A DNA stretch of 45,097 nt. Source: CAZXSK01 sp964642855. Lineage in GTDB: Bacteria > Planctomycetota > Phycisphaerae > SM23-33. Below the pieces are notes generated by a model. That model saw only the letters and a list, made by a program, of their open reading frames with translations. It was not told the origin of the DNA and searched no databases. Position 1 is the first letter of the stretch. Each line of letters begins with the position of its first letter. Positions 1-7,575 of the stretch are shown one piece after another. Location: contig CAZXSK010000030.1 in assembly GCA_964642855.1 (NCBI GenBank), positions 1-45,097 on the forward strand, given 5' to 3'. The position numbers and the translations under genes are program-made.

Positions 1-1157
1 ACCTTGGTCTTCGCTCGGTCGGTTTTGAGGCCGTTGCGAATGGCCCGCTCGACCTGCCGCCTGGACTTGTCGTGCCGCATGTCGATGAAATCGATCACGA
101 TCACCCCGCCCAGGTCCCGCAGCCGGAGTTGGCGGAGAATCTCGTCGGCGGCCTCCTGGTTCAGCTTCAACGCCGTGGTCTCGGCGTCGGAATGTTGACG
201 GAATCGCCCGCTGTTGACGTCGATCGCCACAAGGGCTTCGGTCTGATCAATCACCAGCGACCCCCCGCTGTTCAGTTCGACACGCCGCGAGTAGATCCGC
301 TCGATCTCCTCCTCCAGCCCGTAGTCGTAGAACAGTCCCTCCTGGCCGGTGTAGAGCTCGATCTTGTGCTTGGTACGGGGCACGGAGATCCGAAGGAACT
401 CACGTACCTTCTCGGCCACGTCGAGGCGATCGCAGATGATCCGGTCGATGTCCTTGTTGTATACGTCGCGGATGGTGCGGATGACCAGGTCCGACTCCCT
501 GTAAATTTCCGCCGGGGCCTTGGCTTTCTTGATGCGCTTCTCGACCTGTTTCCACAGGCGCAGCAGGTAGTTCAGGTCTCGCTGCAGCTCGCGCTTGGAC
601 TTGTCCACCCCCGCCGTCCGCACGATGAACCCGACGTCACCAGGCAACTTGAGATCGTCCAGGGCCCTGCGAGCCTTGGTGCGGGCATCTTCGTCCTCGA
701 TCTTCCGCGAGACGCCCAGCTTGCTCATGCCGGGCATCATCACGATCAGCCTTCCCGGAATCGACAGGTACGTCGTAAGCGTCGGGCCTTTGGTTCCGAT
801 CCCCTCCTTGGTCATCTGCACGACGACTTCCTGACCCCGGCGGAGGCATTCCTGGATCGGCGGACGGCTGCGTCGGGGCGTCTTCCGACCGACCGGCTCG
901 GACGTGTCCACGTTACCCTTGAAATATTTCGGATGAACGTCGGTGATGTGCAGGAAACCGTTCTTCTGGCCGCCGAAGTCGATGAAGGCAGCCTGGATGG
1001 ACGGTTCGACGTTCGTGACCCGTCCCTTGTAAATGTTCCCTACCTGGGACGCATTGGAGGCGCGCTCGATGTAGAGCTCCTCCAGACGTCCTCCCTTGAG
1101 GATGGCGATACGGCATTCCTGCCCCGCCTCCGTGTTGATCAACATTTCTTTACTCAT
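1..1157 (-). CDS. rng: Ribonuclease E/G (3' end outside window)
   Basis: Endoribonuclease of the RNase E/G family, acting in rRNA maturation and mRNA decay. About 385 residues are visible, starting MSKEMLINTEAGQECRIAIL. The S1-like region follows (GNIYKGRVTNVEPSIQAAFIDFG, then NGFLHITDVHP at about residues 50-75), and the catalytic part has VAIDVNSGRF and GGVIVIDFIDM, which carry the metal-binding aspartates of the family. The ATG at 1157 is preceded by AAAGG six bases upstream. The gene runs off the left edge, so the C-terminal zinc-link and small domain are not seen. It begins 51 bp after the DUF2344 gene, and this pairing is common in bacteria. It is the last visible gene of the minus-strand cluster. 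The family is certain; RNase G versus a short RNase E cannot be decided here. Confidence 0.95.
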   Translation of the reverse strand, partial: MSKEMLINTEAGQECRIAILKGGRLEELYIERASNASQVGNIYKGRVTNVEPSIQAAFIDFGGQKNGFLHITDVHPKYFKGNVDTSEPVGRKTPRRSRPPIQECLRRGQEVVVQMTKEGIGTKGPTLTTYLSIPGRLIVMMPGMSKLGVSRKIEDEDARTKARRALDDLKLPGDVGFIVRTAGVDKSKRELQRDLNYLLRLWKQVEKRIKKAKAPAEIYRESDLVIRTIRDVYNKDIDRIICDRLDVAEKVREFLRISVPRTKHKIELYTGQEGLFYDYGLEEEIERIYSRRVELNSGGSLVIDQTEALVAIDVNSGRFRQHSDAETTALKLNQEAADEILRQLRLRDLGGVIVIDFIDMRHDKSRRQVERAIRNGLKTDRAKTK

Positions 1158-1208
1158 CGTGACCTTTCCAGTCGGCAGGATTGCTGCCGACACAGCCACA
1201 GCGACCGG

Positions 1209-1871
1209 TCAGGAACTGTACTCGACGTTGACACGTCGAAGCCGGGCGAGATCCACCCGCCCGTCCAGGCCGACCAGTTCCAGCACTTCGCCGGGTTTGG
1301 CCCAACGCTGCTGGAGTGGAACCAAGACCATCACCAGTGCATCGCCCTCGACCTCCATCCGCTCGACGAGCGGCCTGAGGTCCAACGTGCGACGCTTGAT
1401 CGAGGTGCGTTTCCTTCCCCGGCGACCATGCGAAACCCGCTCGACCGGCCAGGTACACAAGCCGTTCAGTTCGCTGACCCGCCGAGAGACGCATGGCTTC
1501 TGCGATTCGGTCAGGGGCAACTCATAGCGGATTCGCTCGGGCGCGGGGGTCCGTTTGCCTTCGACACGACGCGGGAAACTCAGCGTCAGTCCCTCCGGCG
1601 CACTTCGCCGGAGATCCTCGATCCACTCTCCCTCGCCCAACCCGCCGGCCTGGTCCTCCAGCGTTACCACCAGCAGGTCGTCGCGCGATGCGACGCCGAC
1701 CGGTCGGGGACACGGCAGAGACAGAACAGGCCGGGGGTTGAACCCCTGGGAGTAACGGATCGGGAGCTTCGCCCGACGAACGGTCCGTTCGACCGCCCGC
1801 ATCACGTCGTGATGGGAAGCAAACCGGAGATCACCCTCGATGGCCATGGAGATGGCCCAACGCTGTGGCAC
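1209..1871 (-). CDS. DUF2344 (TIGR03936-type) radical-SAM-associated protein
   Basis: A 220-residue protein of the DUF2344/TIGR03936 family. The N-terminal signature is clear: GDLRFASHHDVMRAVERTVRR, then LPIRYSQGFNPRPVLSLPCP. Members are usually fused to or encoded beside a B12-binding radical SAM protein and upstream of RNase G; the molecular role is not established. Here the radical SAM partner is not adjacent and the upstream neighbour is ptsI. The start is a GTG at 1871 giving MPQRWAISMAIEGD, which fits the usual family N terminus; AAAGGA lies about 12 bases upstream. An ATG nine codons in is less likely, because it would cut into the conserved first strand. Confidence 0.85.
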   Translation of the reverse strand: MPQRWAISMAIEGDLRFASHHDVMRAVERTVRRAKLPIRYSQGFNPRPVLSLPCPRPVGVASRDDLLVVTLEDQAGGLGEGEWIEDLRRSAPEGLTLSFPRRVEGKRTPAPERIRYELPLTESQKPCVSRRVSELNGLCTWPVERVSHGRRGRKRTSIKRRTLDLRPLVERMEVEGDALVMVLVPLQQRWAKPGEVLELVGLDGRVDLARLRRVNVEYSS

Positions 1872-2013
1872 TTCGTTGGCTTTTCCTTTCCAACTTCTGG
1901 GGTTCGTATGCCCGAAAGACCGGGACCTTTCCCGTTCTGTCGAGCGCGTTTCTTTCAGCCTGGCGGGCCTTCGGACCCACCGGCGTCGCTTCGTATCGCC
2001 CCGCCGCCTGCGG

Positions 2014-3756
2014 TCAGTCCGTCAGGGCTTCGGGGAGGATGCGACGGATCTCGGAGCGGAGGAAGTTGATCACTTCCTTGTCGGAATCGAAACTCATGAC
2101 CCGACGGGCTACCTGCGCCGCCTCTTCCATCGTCACGGAGCGAATCAGTTTCTTCACTTCGGGGATCGCCGGCGGGGTCGCGGAGAACGTCCGCAATCCC
2201 AAGCCCAGCAGCAACACCGTGTACATCGGGTCGCCTGCCATCTCCCCGCACATGCTCACCGGAACCTGGTTCTGCTCGCCGGCGCGGATGATCTGTCGGA
2301 TCAGGCGCAGCACGGCCGGGTGGGCCGCGGTAAACAACGAGGCGACTTTCTCGTTGCCTCGGTCCACCGCCAGGGTGTATTGGATCAGATCGTTCGTGCC
2401 AATGGAGAAGAAATCCACCTCGCGAACGAACGCATCACATTGCAGAGCCGCCGAGGGAGTCTCCACCATCATCCCGATGGGCATGTCCCTGCAGTGCTCA
2501 ATACCTTCTTCTTCCAGATCTTCGCTGACATCCCGGACAATCGTCTTGGCCTGCCGGAGTTCCAGCAGGTTCGTAATCAGCGGAAACAGAAGCGACACGT
2601 CGCTGTCCAGCGACGCCCGGAGGATCGCACGGATCTGTGTCTTGAACATATCCAGATTCTGCAGGCAGAAGCGGATCGACCGGCAGCCCAGGAAGGGGTT
2701 GCGCTCCGGAACGCGCGCCCGCGACTGGGTATGCTTGTCCGCCCCGAGGTCCACCGTGCGGATCACGACCGGCCTGCCTTCGCACTCGTCGAGTACCTGT
2801 CGGTAGGCGTGATAGTGGTCTTCCTCGGTGGGCTCGACCTCCGCACCGAGATACAGAAATTCGGTGCGGTACAGGCCCACTCCCTGCCCGCCTTTGTCCA
2901 GCACCGTCGAAACCTCTGACGGGAACTCGATGTTCCCCAGCAGCCTGACCTCGTGGCCATCCTTGGTCACCGCCGGCAAGTCGCGAAGAGTATCCAGGCT
3001 GTGGACGAACTCCACCTGCTGGCGGGCGAAGTTGCGGTATTCCTCCAGCGTATCTTCGTCGGGGTTGACGACCACGACACCGCGGTTGCCGTCAATGACG
3101 ACCACGTCGCCGCCCGATGCCTCGGCCGTGACGTCGTTGAGACCCACGATCGCGGGAATCCCAAGCGCCCGGGCGACGATGGCGGTATGGGACGTCTGGC
3201 CGCCTGCGTCGATCGCCAGGCCCAGAATGTGTTCGCGATCCATCCCGGCTGTCTGGGAAGGGGTCAGGTCGTGGGCGAGGACAACGATATCGCGGCTGAG
3301 ATGCGCCAGCGATTGGCGCTGCTGGCCGGTGAGGTTCCGCAGCAGGCGCTTCTCGATGTCATAGACGTCCTTGACCCGGTCGGCGAAGTGCTGGGGCATC
3401 GCGAGGAATTCTTTCGCGTAGCCCCGCAGAACGGTCGCCACGGCGTACTCCGCTGCGACGTGTCCGTTGAGGATGGTGTCTGCGAACTTCTTGTCGAGCA
3501 CCTTGTCCTGCAGGAGCCCGAGATGGAAATCGAAGATGGAGGCGGTTTCCCGCCCGATGCGCTCGACGGCGCGTTTCTGGAGATCGAGGATCTCGCGTTT
3601 GGAGACGGTCACCGCCCGGCGCAGACGGGAGAGTTCGGCCTGGGCGTGGTCCACAGGCACGTGGCGCTGAGGAATGTCGAATTCTTCTGCATCGACGACG
3701 ATCGCGGGAGCGATAGCCACCCCCGGAGACACGCCGATGCCCTTTTTGATTTTCAT
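2014..3756 (-). CDS. ptsI: Phosphoenolpyruvate-protein phosphotransferase (Enzyme I)
   Basis: PTS Enzyme I, which moves phosphate from phosphoenolpyruvate to HPr. It has 580 residues, the normal length (about 570-580), from MKIKKGIGVSPGVAIAP. The phospho-accepting histidine is His190 in GGQTSHTAIVARALGIPAIVG. The PEP-binding barrel shows GVGLYRTEFLY, FFSIGTNDLIQYTLAVDRGN and the catalytic cysteine region VSMCGEMAGD. There is no N-terminal GAF domain, so it is the PtsI rather than the PtsP architecture. The ATG at 3756 has GGAAG about seven bases upstream. It lies 62 bp after the HPr gene in the same direction, and EIIA lies just beyond. No EIIB or EIIC permease is encoded nearby, which argues for a regulatory phosphorelay. 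Confidence 0.96.
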   Translation of the reverse strand: MKIKKGIGVSPGVAIAPAIVVDAEEFDIPQRHVPVDHAQAELSRLRRAVTVSKREILDLQKRAVERIGRETASIFDFHLGLLQDKVLDKKFADTILNGHVAAEYAVATVLRGYAKEFLAMPQHFADRVKDVYDIEKRLLRNLTGQQRQSLAHLSRDIVVLAHDLTPSQTAGMDREHILGLAIDAGGQTSHTAIVARALGIPAIVGLNDVTAEASGGDVVVIDGNRGVVVVNPDEDTLEEYRNFARQQVEFVHSLDTLRDLPAVTKDGHEVRLLGNIEFPSEVSTVLDKGGQGVGLYRTEFLYLGAEVEPTEEDHYHAYRQVLDECEGRPVVIRTVDLGADKHTQSRARVPERNPFLGCRSIRFCLQNLDMFKTQIRAILRASLDSDVSLLFPLITNLLELRQAKTIVRDVSEDLEEEGIEHCRDMPIGMMVETPSAALQCDAFVREVDFFSIGTNDLIQYTLAVDRGNEKVASLFTAAHPAVLRLIRQIIRAGEQNQVPVSMCGEMAGDPMYTVLLLGLGLRTFSATPPAIPEVKKLIRSVTMEEAAQVARRVMSFDSDKEVINFLRSEIRRILPEALTD

Positions 3757-3818
3757 GCCCGTCTTCCGTGAATCGCACGTCGGCGATGCCGGGGGCTTCC
3801 CTGCCTGGCGGTCGCGAC

Positions 3819-4091
3819 TCAGTCTTCGCCGAACCCGTTGTCGACGAGCTGGACCAGCGCGTCGATGGCTTCCTGGGCGTCCGAGCCGTCACCGGTGAGG
3901 CTCAACGTCGTGCCCTTGGTAGCCGCGAGGCGCATCACCGACATGATGCTCTTGGCGTCGACGGTCAGGGAGCCGTTGGACACCTCGATCTTGCTGTTGT
4001 ACTGGTTCGCCGTCTCGACGAACTGCATCGCCGGCCTGGCGTGCAGTCCGTATTTGTTGACGATGGTTGCTTCTTGCTGAACCGTTGCCAA
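3819..4091 (-). CDS. ptsH: Phosphocarrier protein HPr
   Basis: A 90-residue HPr. The active-site histidine is His17 in NKYGLHARPAMQFV. The regulatory serine region is AKSIMSVMRLAA, with the serine at about residue 48, so the site used by HPr kinase in other bacteria is present. The best start is a TTG at 4091 giving MATVQQEATIV. The frame is open further upstream, but that stretch overlaps the end of the EIIA gene and does not look like HPr. GGA lies about nine bases before the TTG, a weak ribosome site, so translation may depend on coupling to the EIIA stop 25 bp upstream. No hprK gene is in view. Confidence 0.9.
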   Translation of the reverse strand: MATVQQEATIVNKYGLHARPAMQFVETANQYNSKIEVSNGSLTVDAKSIMSVMRLAATKGTTLSLTGDGSDAQEAIDALVQLVDNGFGED

Positions 4092-4116
4092 TGGTACATT
4101 CCAAGCGGGCGAGGGA

Positions 4117-4584
4117 CTAGCCCAGCTCGTCCGCCTCCTTGATGAGATCGACGATCGCTTCCTGGGTCTCACTCTGACGCAGGAACTTGCGGAAGATGTC
4201 TCTCTGGACGTGCTTGAAGATGGTTTCCATCGCCTGGAGGTGCTCGTCGGGGCTGTCGGGGCTCGACAGCAGCAGAATCACCGAATGCACGCTCTTGCCG
4301 TCCAGGGCAGAGAAGTCCAGCCCCTCGCTGGACCGCCCGATGGTTCCGATGGGCTTTTTGGCGCCCTTGAGCTTGGCGTGCGGGAGGGCGACTCCCTTGC
4401 CGATGCCCGTGGTCGCCTGTTTCTCCCGCGTAAGAACCGCCTCGGAAACCTCGCTGACGCTGCTTTTGGGAATCGCCCCGGCAGCTGCGAGTGCTTCCAC
4501 CAGCTCCGCAATGGCCTCGTCGCGCGTCGTCGCTTTGAGCTCCGGCACGATCGCGTCGGAGACCATGATGTCCGAAAGTTTCAT
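4117..4584 (-). CDS. ptsN: PTS EIIA domain protein (fructose/nitrogen class)
   Basis: A stand-alone 155-residue EIIA of the mannitol/fructose/Ntr class. It accepts phosphate from HPr on His69 in GIGKGVALPHAKLKG. The ATG at 4584 has a very good ribosome site (AGGAGCTACAG, spacing six), which fixes the start; the frame extends upstream without similarity to anything. It lies between hpf and ptsH, as in the rpoN-hpf-ptsN clusters of Proteobacteria. With no EIIB or EIIC nearby, the EIIA is probably regulatory. The symbol is by analogy with E. coli EIIA-Ntr. A sigma-54-like element lies 72-87 bases upstream of the start and is listed separately. Confidence 0.88.
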   Translation of the reverse strand: MKLSDIMVSDAIVPELKATTRDEAIAELVEALAAAGAIPKSSVSEVSEAVLTREKQATTGIGKGVALPHAKLKGAKKPIGTIGRSSEGLDFSALDGKSVHSVILLLSSPDSPDEHLQAMETIFKHVQRDIFRKFLRQSETQEAIVDLIKEADELG

Positions 4585-4655
4585 CTGTAGCTCCTGCTGT
4601 CCTGTACCTCTACCTCTGTCATCGGCATCTGCAAGACGCAGCAGTGTACCCTTTT

Positions 4656-4671
4656 TGCAGCGAGGATGCCA
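4656..4671 (-). promoter_or_regulatory. Candidate sigma-54 (-24/-12) promoter before EIIA
   Basis: On the minus strand the sequence TGGCATCCTCGCTGCA places GG and GC exactly ten bases apart. It matches the sigma-54 pattern TGGCAC-N5-TTGCA with two mismatches. It lies in the 125-bp gap between hpf and the EIIA gene, about 70 bases before the ATG. A sigma-70-like TACACT overlaps just downstream (4643-4648), so the site could be read another way. No enhancer-binding protein gene is in the window. Confidence 0.4.
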
Positions 4672-4709
4672 CAACCCTCTGAAGCGGATTCCACCGGCAA
4701 GAGAGAACC

Positions 4710-5042
4710 CTACGCCGGCCCCCCACCGGGAATCTCGGAATGGGGCTTGGTCTGGCGGTCGCGGACCCGATCCTTGAACCGTCGCAGTTGTGTAGAGATC
4801 TTGTCGAGGCATGCATCGACAGCTGCGTACATGTCATCCTCACGATCGGAGGCGACGAATGTATGCTTACGGGCGGCGTGAACGATGATTTCAACGGTCG
4901 GTTTGTCGGCTTCGATGTCCAGTACGACTTCGATCGACTGGACGTTGTCGTAGAACCGGGGCAGCTTCGAGAACTTCGACTCGACATATTCCTTGATCGA
5001 ATCCGACGTTTCCATGTGCCTTGTCTTGACCGTAATGTTCAC
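4710..5042 (-). CDS. hpf: Ribosome hibernation-promoting factor (short form)
   Basis: A 110-residue protein of the HPF/RaiA family, which binds the 30S subunit in slow-growing cells and helps keep ribosomes inactive. The fold is recognised from MNITVKTRHMETSDSIKEYV, then KLPRFYDNVQSIEVVLDIEA and the basic stretch around ARKHTFVASDREDDMYAAVD. The C-terminal dimerisation domain of long HPF is absent. The start is a GTG at 5042 that overlaps the stop of the DUF502 gene as GTGA, so the two are probably translationally coupled. Neighbouring PTS genes recall the hpf-ptsN pairing of Proteobacteria. Confidence 0.92.
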   Translation of the reverse strand: MNITVKTRHMETSDSIKEYVESKFSKLPRFYDNVQSIEVVLDIEADKPTVEIIVHAARKHTFVASDREDDMYAAVDACLDKISTQLRRFKDRVRDRQTKPHSEIPGGGPA

Positions 5043-5860
5043 GTTGGCTTCTCCTGTTCTTTCTCGGGCGGTGTGTTGGAGAGCGTGCCGCGATTGTTCG
5101 CCACGACAGCTGCCCGGGGATCTTGCCCTAAAGGCAAGATTACACCGCCACTTATGGTAAACTTCAGTGCTTCGTCAATCGTCAACGGCAGATCGATGAC
5201 TTCACTGCGACTCACTGTAATAGTATAGCCAGTGACGGGAGTTGGACTCGTGGGAATGAACACCGTCACGCATTCCTCACCGACCGCCTCCTGTATCGTA
5301 CGCATGCCCCCCGACGTAGCCAATCCCAACGCCCATACGCCTCGCCGGGGATATTCCACAGCGACCACGTTGGAGAACTCTATCTTCCTTTCGGAAAACA
5401 GGAAGTCCGTCACCTGCTTGATGTGAGGATAAATCTGCTTGATCACCGGAAGACGGTGGAAGGTCATCTCCAGCAGCCGCCACAGCGTTCGACCCACGTA
5501 CGACGCCACAAACCGCCCGAAGATGTACACCGCAATGATCGCAAAAACGAAACCGACCCACCCGAGGTGCCACGCCTCCCACCAGTCGTCCACCCGGTCA
5601 AAGTGCACCTGGAACCGCTGACGGAAGGGACCGGCTGCATCGTCGAAAACGGCCTGGCCGGCCGCTACGAGCGCCATCACGCCGATGTTGATGTACTGCC
5701 CCGCGTATTCCTGAACCTTCGCGAATACCCACACGATGATCGCGATGGTCACGACCGTCGGCAGCACCGCAGCCAACCCGCGGAAAAAGAACCGTTTGAA
5801 ATCTCTGGCAAACGTGTCGCTCAAAGCGTAACTCCCGCTGCCGGCGGAGCCCGAAGCCAC
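5039..5860 (-). CDS. DUF502 family integral membrane protein
   Basis: A 273-residue DUF502 protein with two clear membrane segments (about residues 30-50 and 78-100: VLPTVVTIAIIVWVFAKV and LGWVGFVFAIIAVYIFGRFV). The family signature follows: LPVIKQIYPHIKQVTDFLF, VAVEYPRRGVWALGLATSGG and VFIPTSPTPVTGYTITV. The function of DUF502 in bacteria is not established. The longest start is a GTG at 5860. A TTG at 5824 with GGGAG seven bases before it would give MSDTFARDFKRFFFRG; it fits better with a promoter whose start point would be near 5871 and would leave almost no leader for the GTG. It is the first gene of the minus-strand cluster and overlaps hpf by four bases. Confidence 0.85.
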   Translation of the reverse strand: MASGSAGSGSYALSDTFARDFKRFFFRGLAAVLPTVVTIAIIVWVFAKVQEYAGQYINIGVMALVAAGQAVFDDAAGPFRQRFQVHFDRVDDWWEAWHLGWVGFVFAIIAVYIFGRFVASYVGRTLWRLLEMTFHRLPVIKQIYPHIKQVTDFLFSERKIEFSNVVAVEYPRRGVWALGLATSGGMRTIQEAVGEECVTVFIPTSPTPVTGYTITVSRSEVIDLPLTIDEALKFTISGGVILPLGQDPRAAVVANNRGTLSNTPPEKEQEKPT

Positions 5861-5877
5861 CAGACCGGCACACGACG

Positions 5878-5906
5878 AGTCTAGGTTGTCATCCCCCCAG
5901 CGTCAA
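5878..5906 (-). promoter_or_regulatory. Promoter of the DUF502-hpf-PTS-RNase cluster
   Basis: On the minus strand TTGACG (5906-5901) and TAGACT (5883-5878) are separated by exactly 17 bases. Transcription would begin near 5871, facing the DUF502 gene. It is the best sigma-70-like match in the 280-bp divergent gap. For acetate kinase on the other strand, TTGACA at 5946-5951 is clear but its -10 partner is poor. Confidence 0.55.
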
Positions 5907-6140
5907 GCGTGCCTGGGCTCCGGGACCTCCGGCCCATCTCCCGGCTTGACAGCCCGACCGCGGCGCCGTACCTATAGGTCTTGTCGCCCCACTCGGGCAG
6001 TTGGTTTCGAATGGTCTCGCTGCGAGATCGAGCATCCGGCCCGATCGCACCGGAGACGGCTCTGGAATGGGCTGCACGGGGGCATCTGTCTTTCTTCGCT
6101 CGTTCCGCCGAGAACGGGCCAGGCCCGCTGCGAGGTAGCC

Positions 6141-7340
6141 ATGAAGATTTTCGTCGTGAACTGCGGCAGCAGTTCGATCAAGTACCAACTGTTCTCCATG
6201 ACCAAGGAAATCGTGCTCGCCAAGGGCGTCATGGAGCGCGTTGGATCCGACAATGCAGAACTCCATCATTCGGTCAATGGCACCCGCCACGATCGCCAGG
6301 TGCAGGCCCCGGATCACGGCGCCGGCCTGAAGATCATCCTCGAAACCCTCGCCGATCCCGATATCGGCGTGATTTCCTCGGTCTCCGATATCGAAGGCGT
6401 CGGGCACCGCGTGGTCCACGGCGGCGAGGAAGCGACCGACTCTGCCGCGATCGATGACCGACTGCTGAAGATCATCGAACGCAACATCGAGCTGGCGCCG
6501 CTGCACAACCCGCCGAACCTCTCGGGCATCAAGGGGGCGATGGCTGCCATGCCCGACGTGCCCCACATTGCGGTCTTCGACACGGCGTTCCTGTCCACGC
6601 TGCCCGCGCGGGCGTATCGGTACGCGGTGCCCGAAGACTGGTACATGAACCACCACGTTCGCAAGTACGGCTTCCACGGCACCAGCCACAAGTACGTAAC
6701 CCTGCGGACCGCGACGCTGCTGGGCAAGAGCGTGGGGCGAGTGAATCTCATCACGTGTCACTTGGGCAACGGCTGCTCGATGACTGCCGTGGAAGACGGC
6801 CAGGCCGTCGACCACTCGATGGGCATGACCCCCCTGGAGGGGCTGATGATGGGCACCCGCACGGGCGACATCGACCCGGCAATCGTGCCCTATATGCTCG
6901 CCCGGGGCATGGACCGCGAAGAGATCGACCTGGCGATGAACAAGAAGTCGGGCCTGTTGGGCGTCAGCGGGCTGAGCAACGATATGCGTGACCTCCTGGA
7001 AGCCGCCGATGGGGGCAACGACAAGGCCGCCCTGGCCATTGATATGTTCGCCTACCGGGTGGCGAAGTACATCGGCTCCTACTACACCGCGCTGCCGAGG
7101 GTCGACGCGGTCGTTCTGACCGGCGGCATCGGCGAAAACTCCGTGCCCGTCCGGGCACGAATCGCCGAACAACTCCGCACGCTCGGGGCCGTGCTCGACA
7201 ACCGCCGCAACGACGAGACCGTCAAGGGCCAGTGCGGTCCGATCACGATCAATGGCTCGGATCTTCCGATCTGGGTCGTACCTACCGACGAAGAACTGAT
7301 GATCGCCCGGGATGCCCGGCGGATTATCTCCGGCGGATAG
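6141..7340 (+). CDS. ackA: Acetate kinase
   Basis: Interconverts acetyl phosphate and ADP with acetate and ATP. It has 399 residues, the standard length, from MKIFVVNCGSSSIKYQLF. Family motifs are all present: GVGHRVVHGGE, APLHNPPNLSGIKGAM, VRKYGFHGTSHKYV, LITCHLGNGCSMTAVEDG, GMTPLEGLMMGTRTGDIDP and VLTGGIGENSVPVR. The ATG at 6141 has GAGGT five bases upstream; the frame is open for 85 more codons upstream but that part shows no similarity. No phosphotransacetylase gene is adjacent. Together with formate-THF ligase elsewhere in the window it suggests fermentative or C1 metabolism, which is inference. Confidence 0.97.
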   Translation: MKIFVVNCGSSSIKYQLFSMTKEIVLAKGVMERVGSDNAELHHSVNGTRHDRQVQAPDHGAGLKIILETLADPDIGVISSVSDIEGVGHRVVHGGEEATDSAAIDDRLLKIIERNIELAPLHNPPNLSGIKGAMAAMPDVPHIAVFDTAFLSTLPARAYRYAVPEDWYMNHHVRKYGFHGTSHKYVTLRTATLLGKSVGRVNLITCHLGNGCSMTAVEDGQAVDHSMGMTPLEGLMMGTRTGDIDPAIVPYMLARGMDREEIDLAMNKKSGLLGVSGLSNDMRDLLEAADGGNDKAALAIDMFAYRVAKYIGSYYTALPRVDAVVLTGGIGENSVPVRARIAEQLRTLGAVLDNRRNDETVKGQCGPITINGSDLPIWVVPTDEELMIARDARRIISGG

Positions 7341-7409
7341 AATCGGACCCGCGAAGAGAAGAATCTGCCGATCCGGCGAACATTGCCCGGCGGTTTTCGT
7401 CCTGAATTT

Positions 7410-7481
7410 CGGCGCAGAACCCCGCGAGGTGCGATACACTCCGAAGAAAGGGACGTCGGCGGGGTTCTGACTACTGCGCCG
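7410..7481. repeat. Long bulged inverted repeat between ackA and the LysM gene
   Basis: CGGCGCAGAACCCCGC (7410-7425) is the exact reverse complement of the 3' arm at 7459-7481 except for seven extra bases within that arm, giving a 16-bp stem with one bulge and a 33-base loop. No T-tract follows, so it is not an ordinary intrinsic terminator. It could be a structured 3' end of the ackA mRNA or a leader of the next gene. Confidence 0.6.
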
Positions 7482-7575
7482 GCTGTACCCGGAAGCATTT
7501 GCCTTTTCCCGCTGGGTTCGCTTTAATGGAAGGTGGATTAAACTGCCACCTCCCCGCGCAGGAAGGAGAATTATC

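Noticed and set aside
72..2069. Plus-strand 665-codon frame over RNase E/G and DUF2344.
   Set aside because: Its opposite strand encodes conserved RNase E/G and DUF2344 residues; the plus-strand product has no recognisable motifs.
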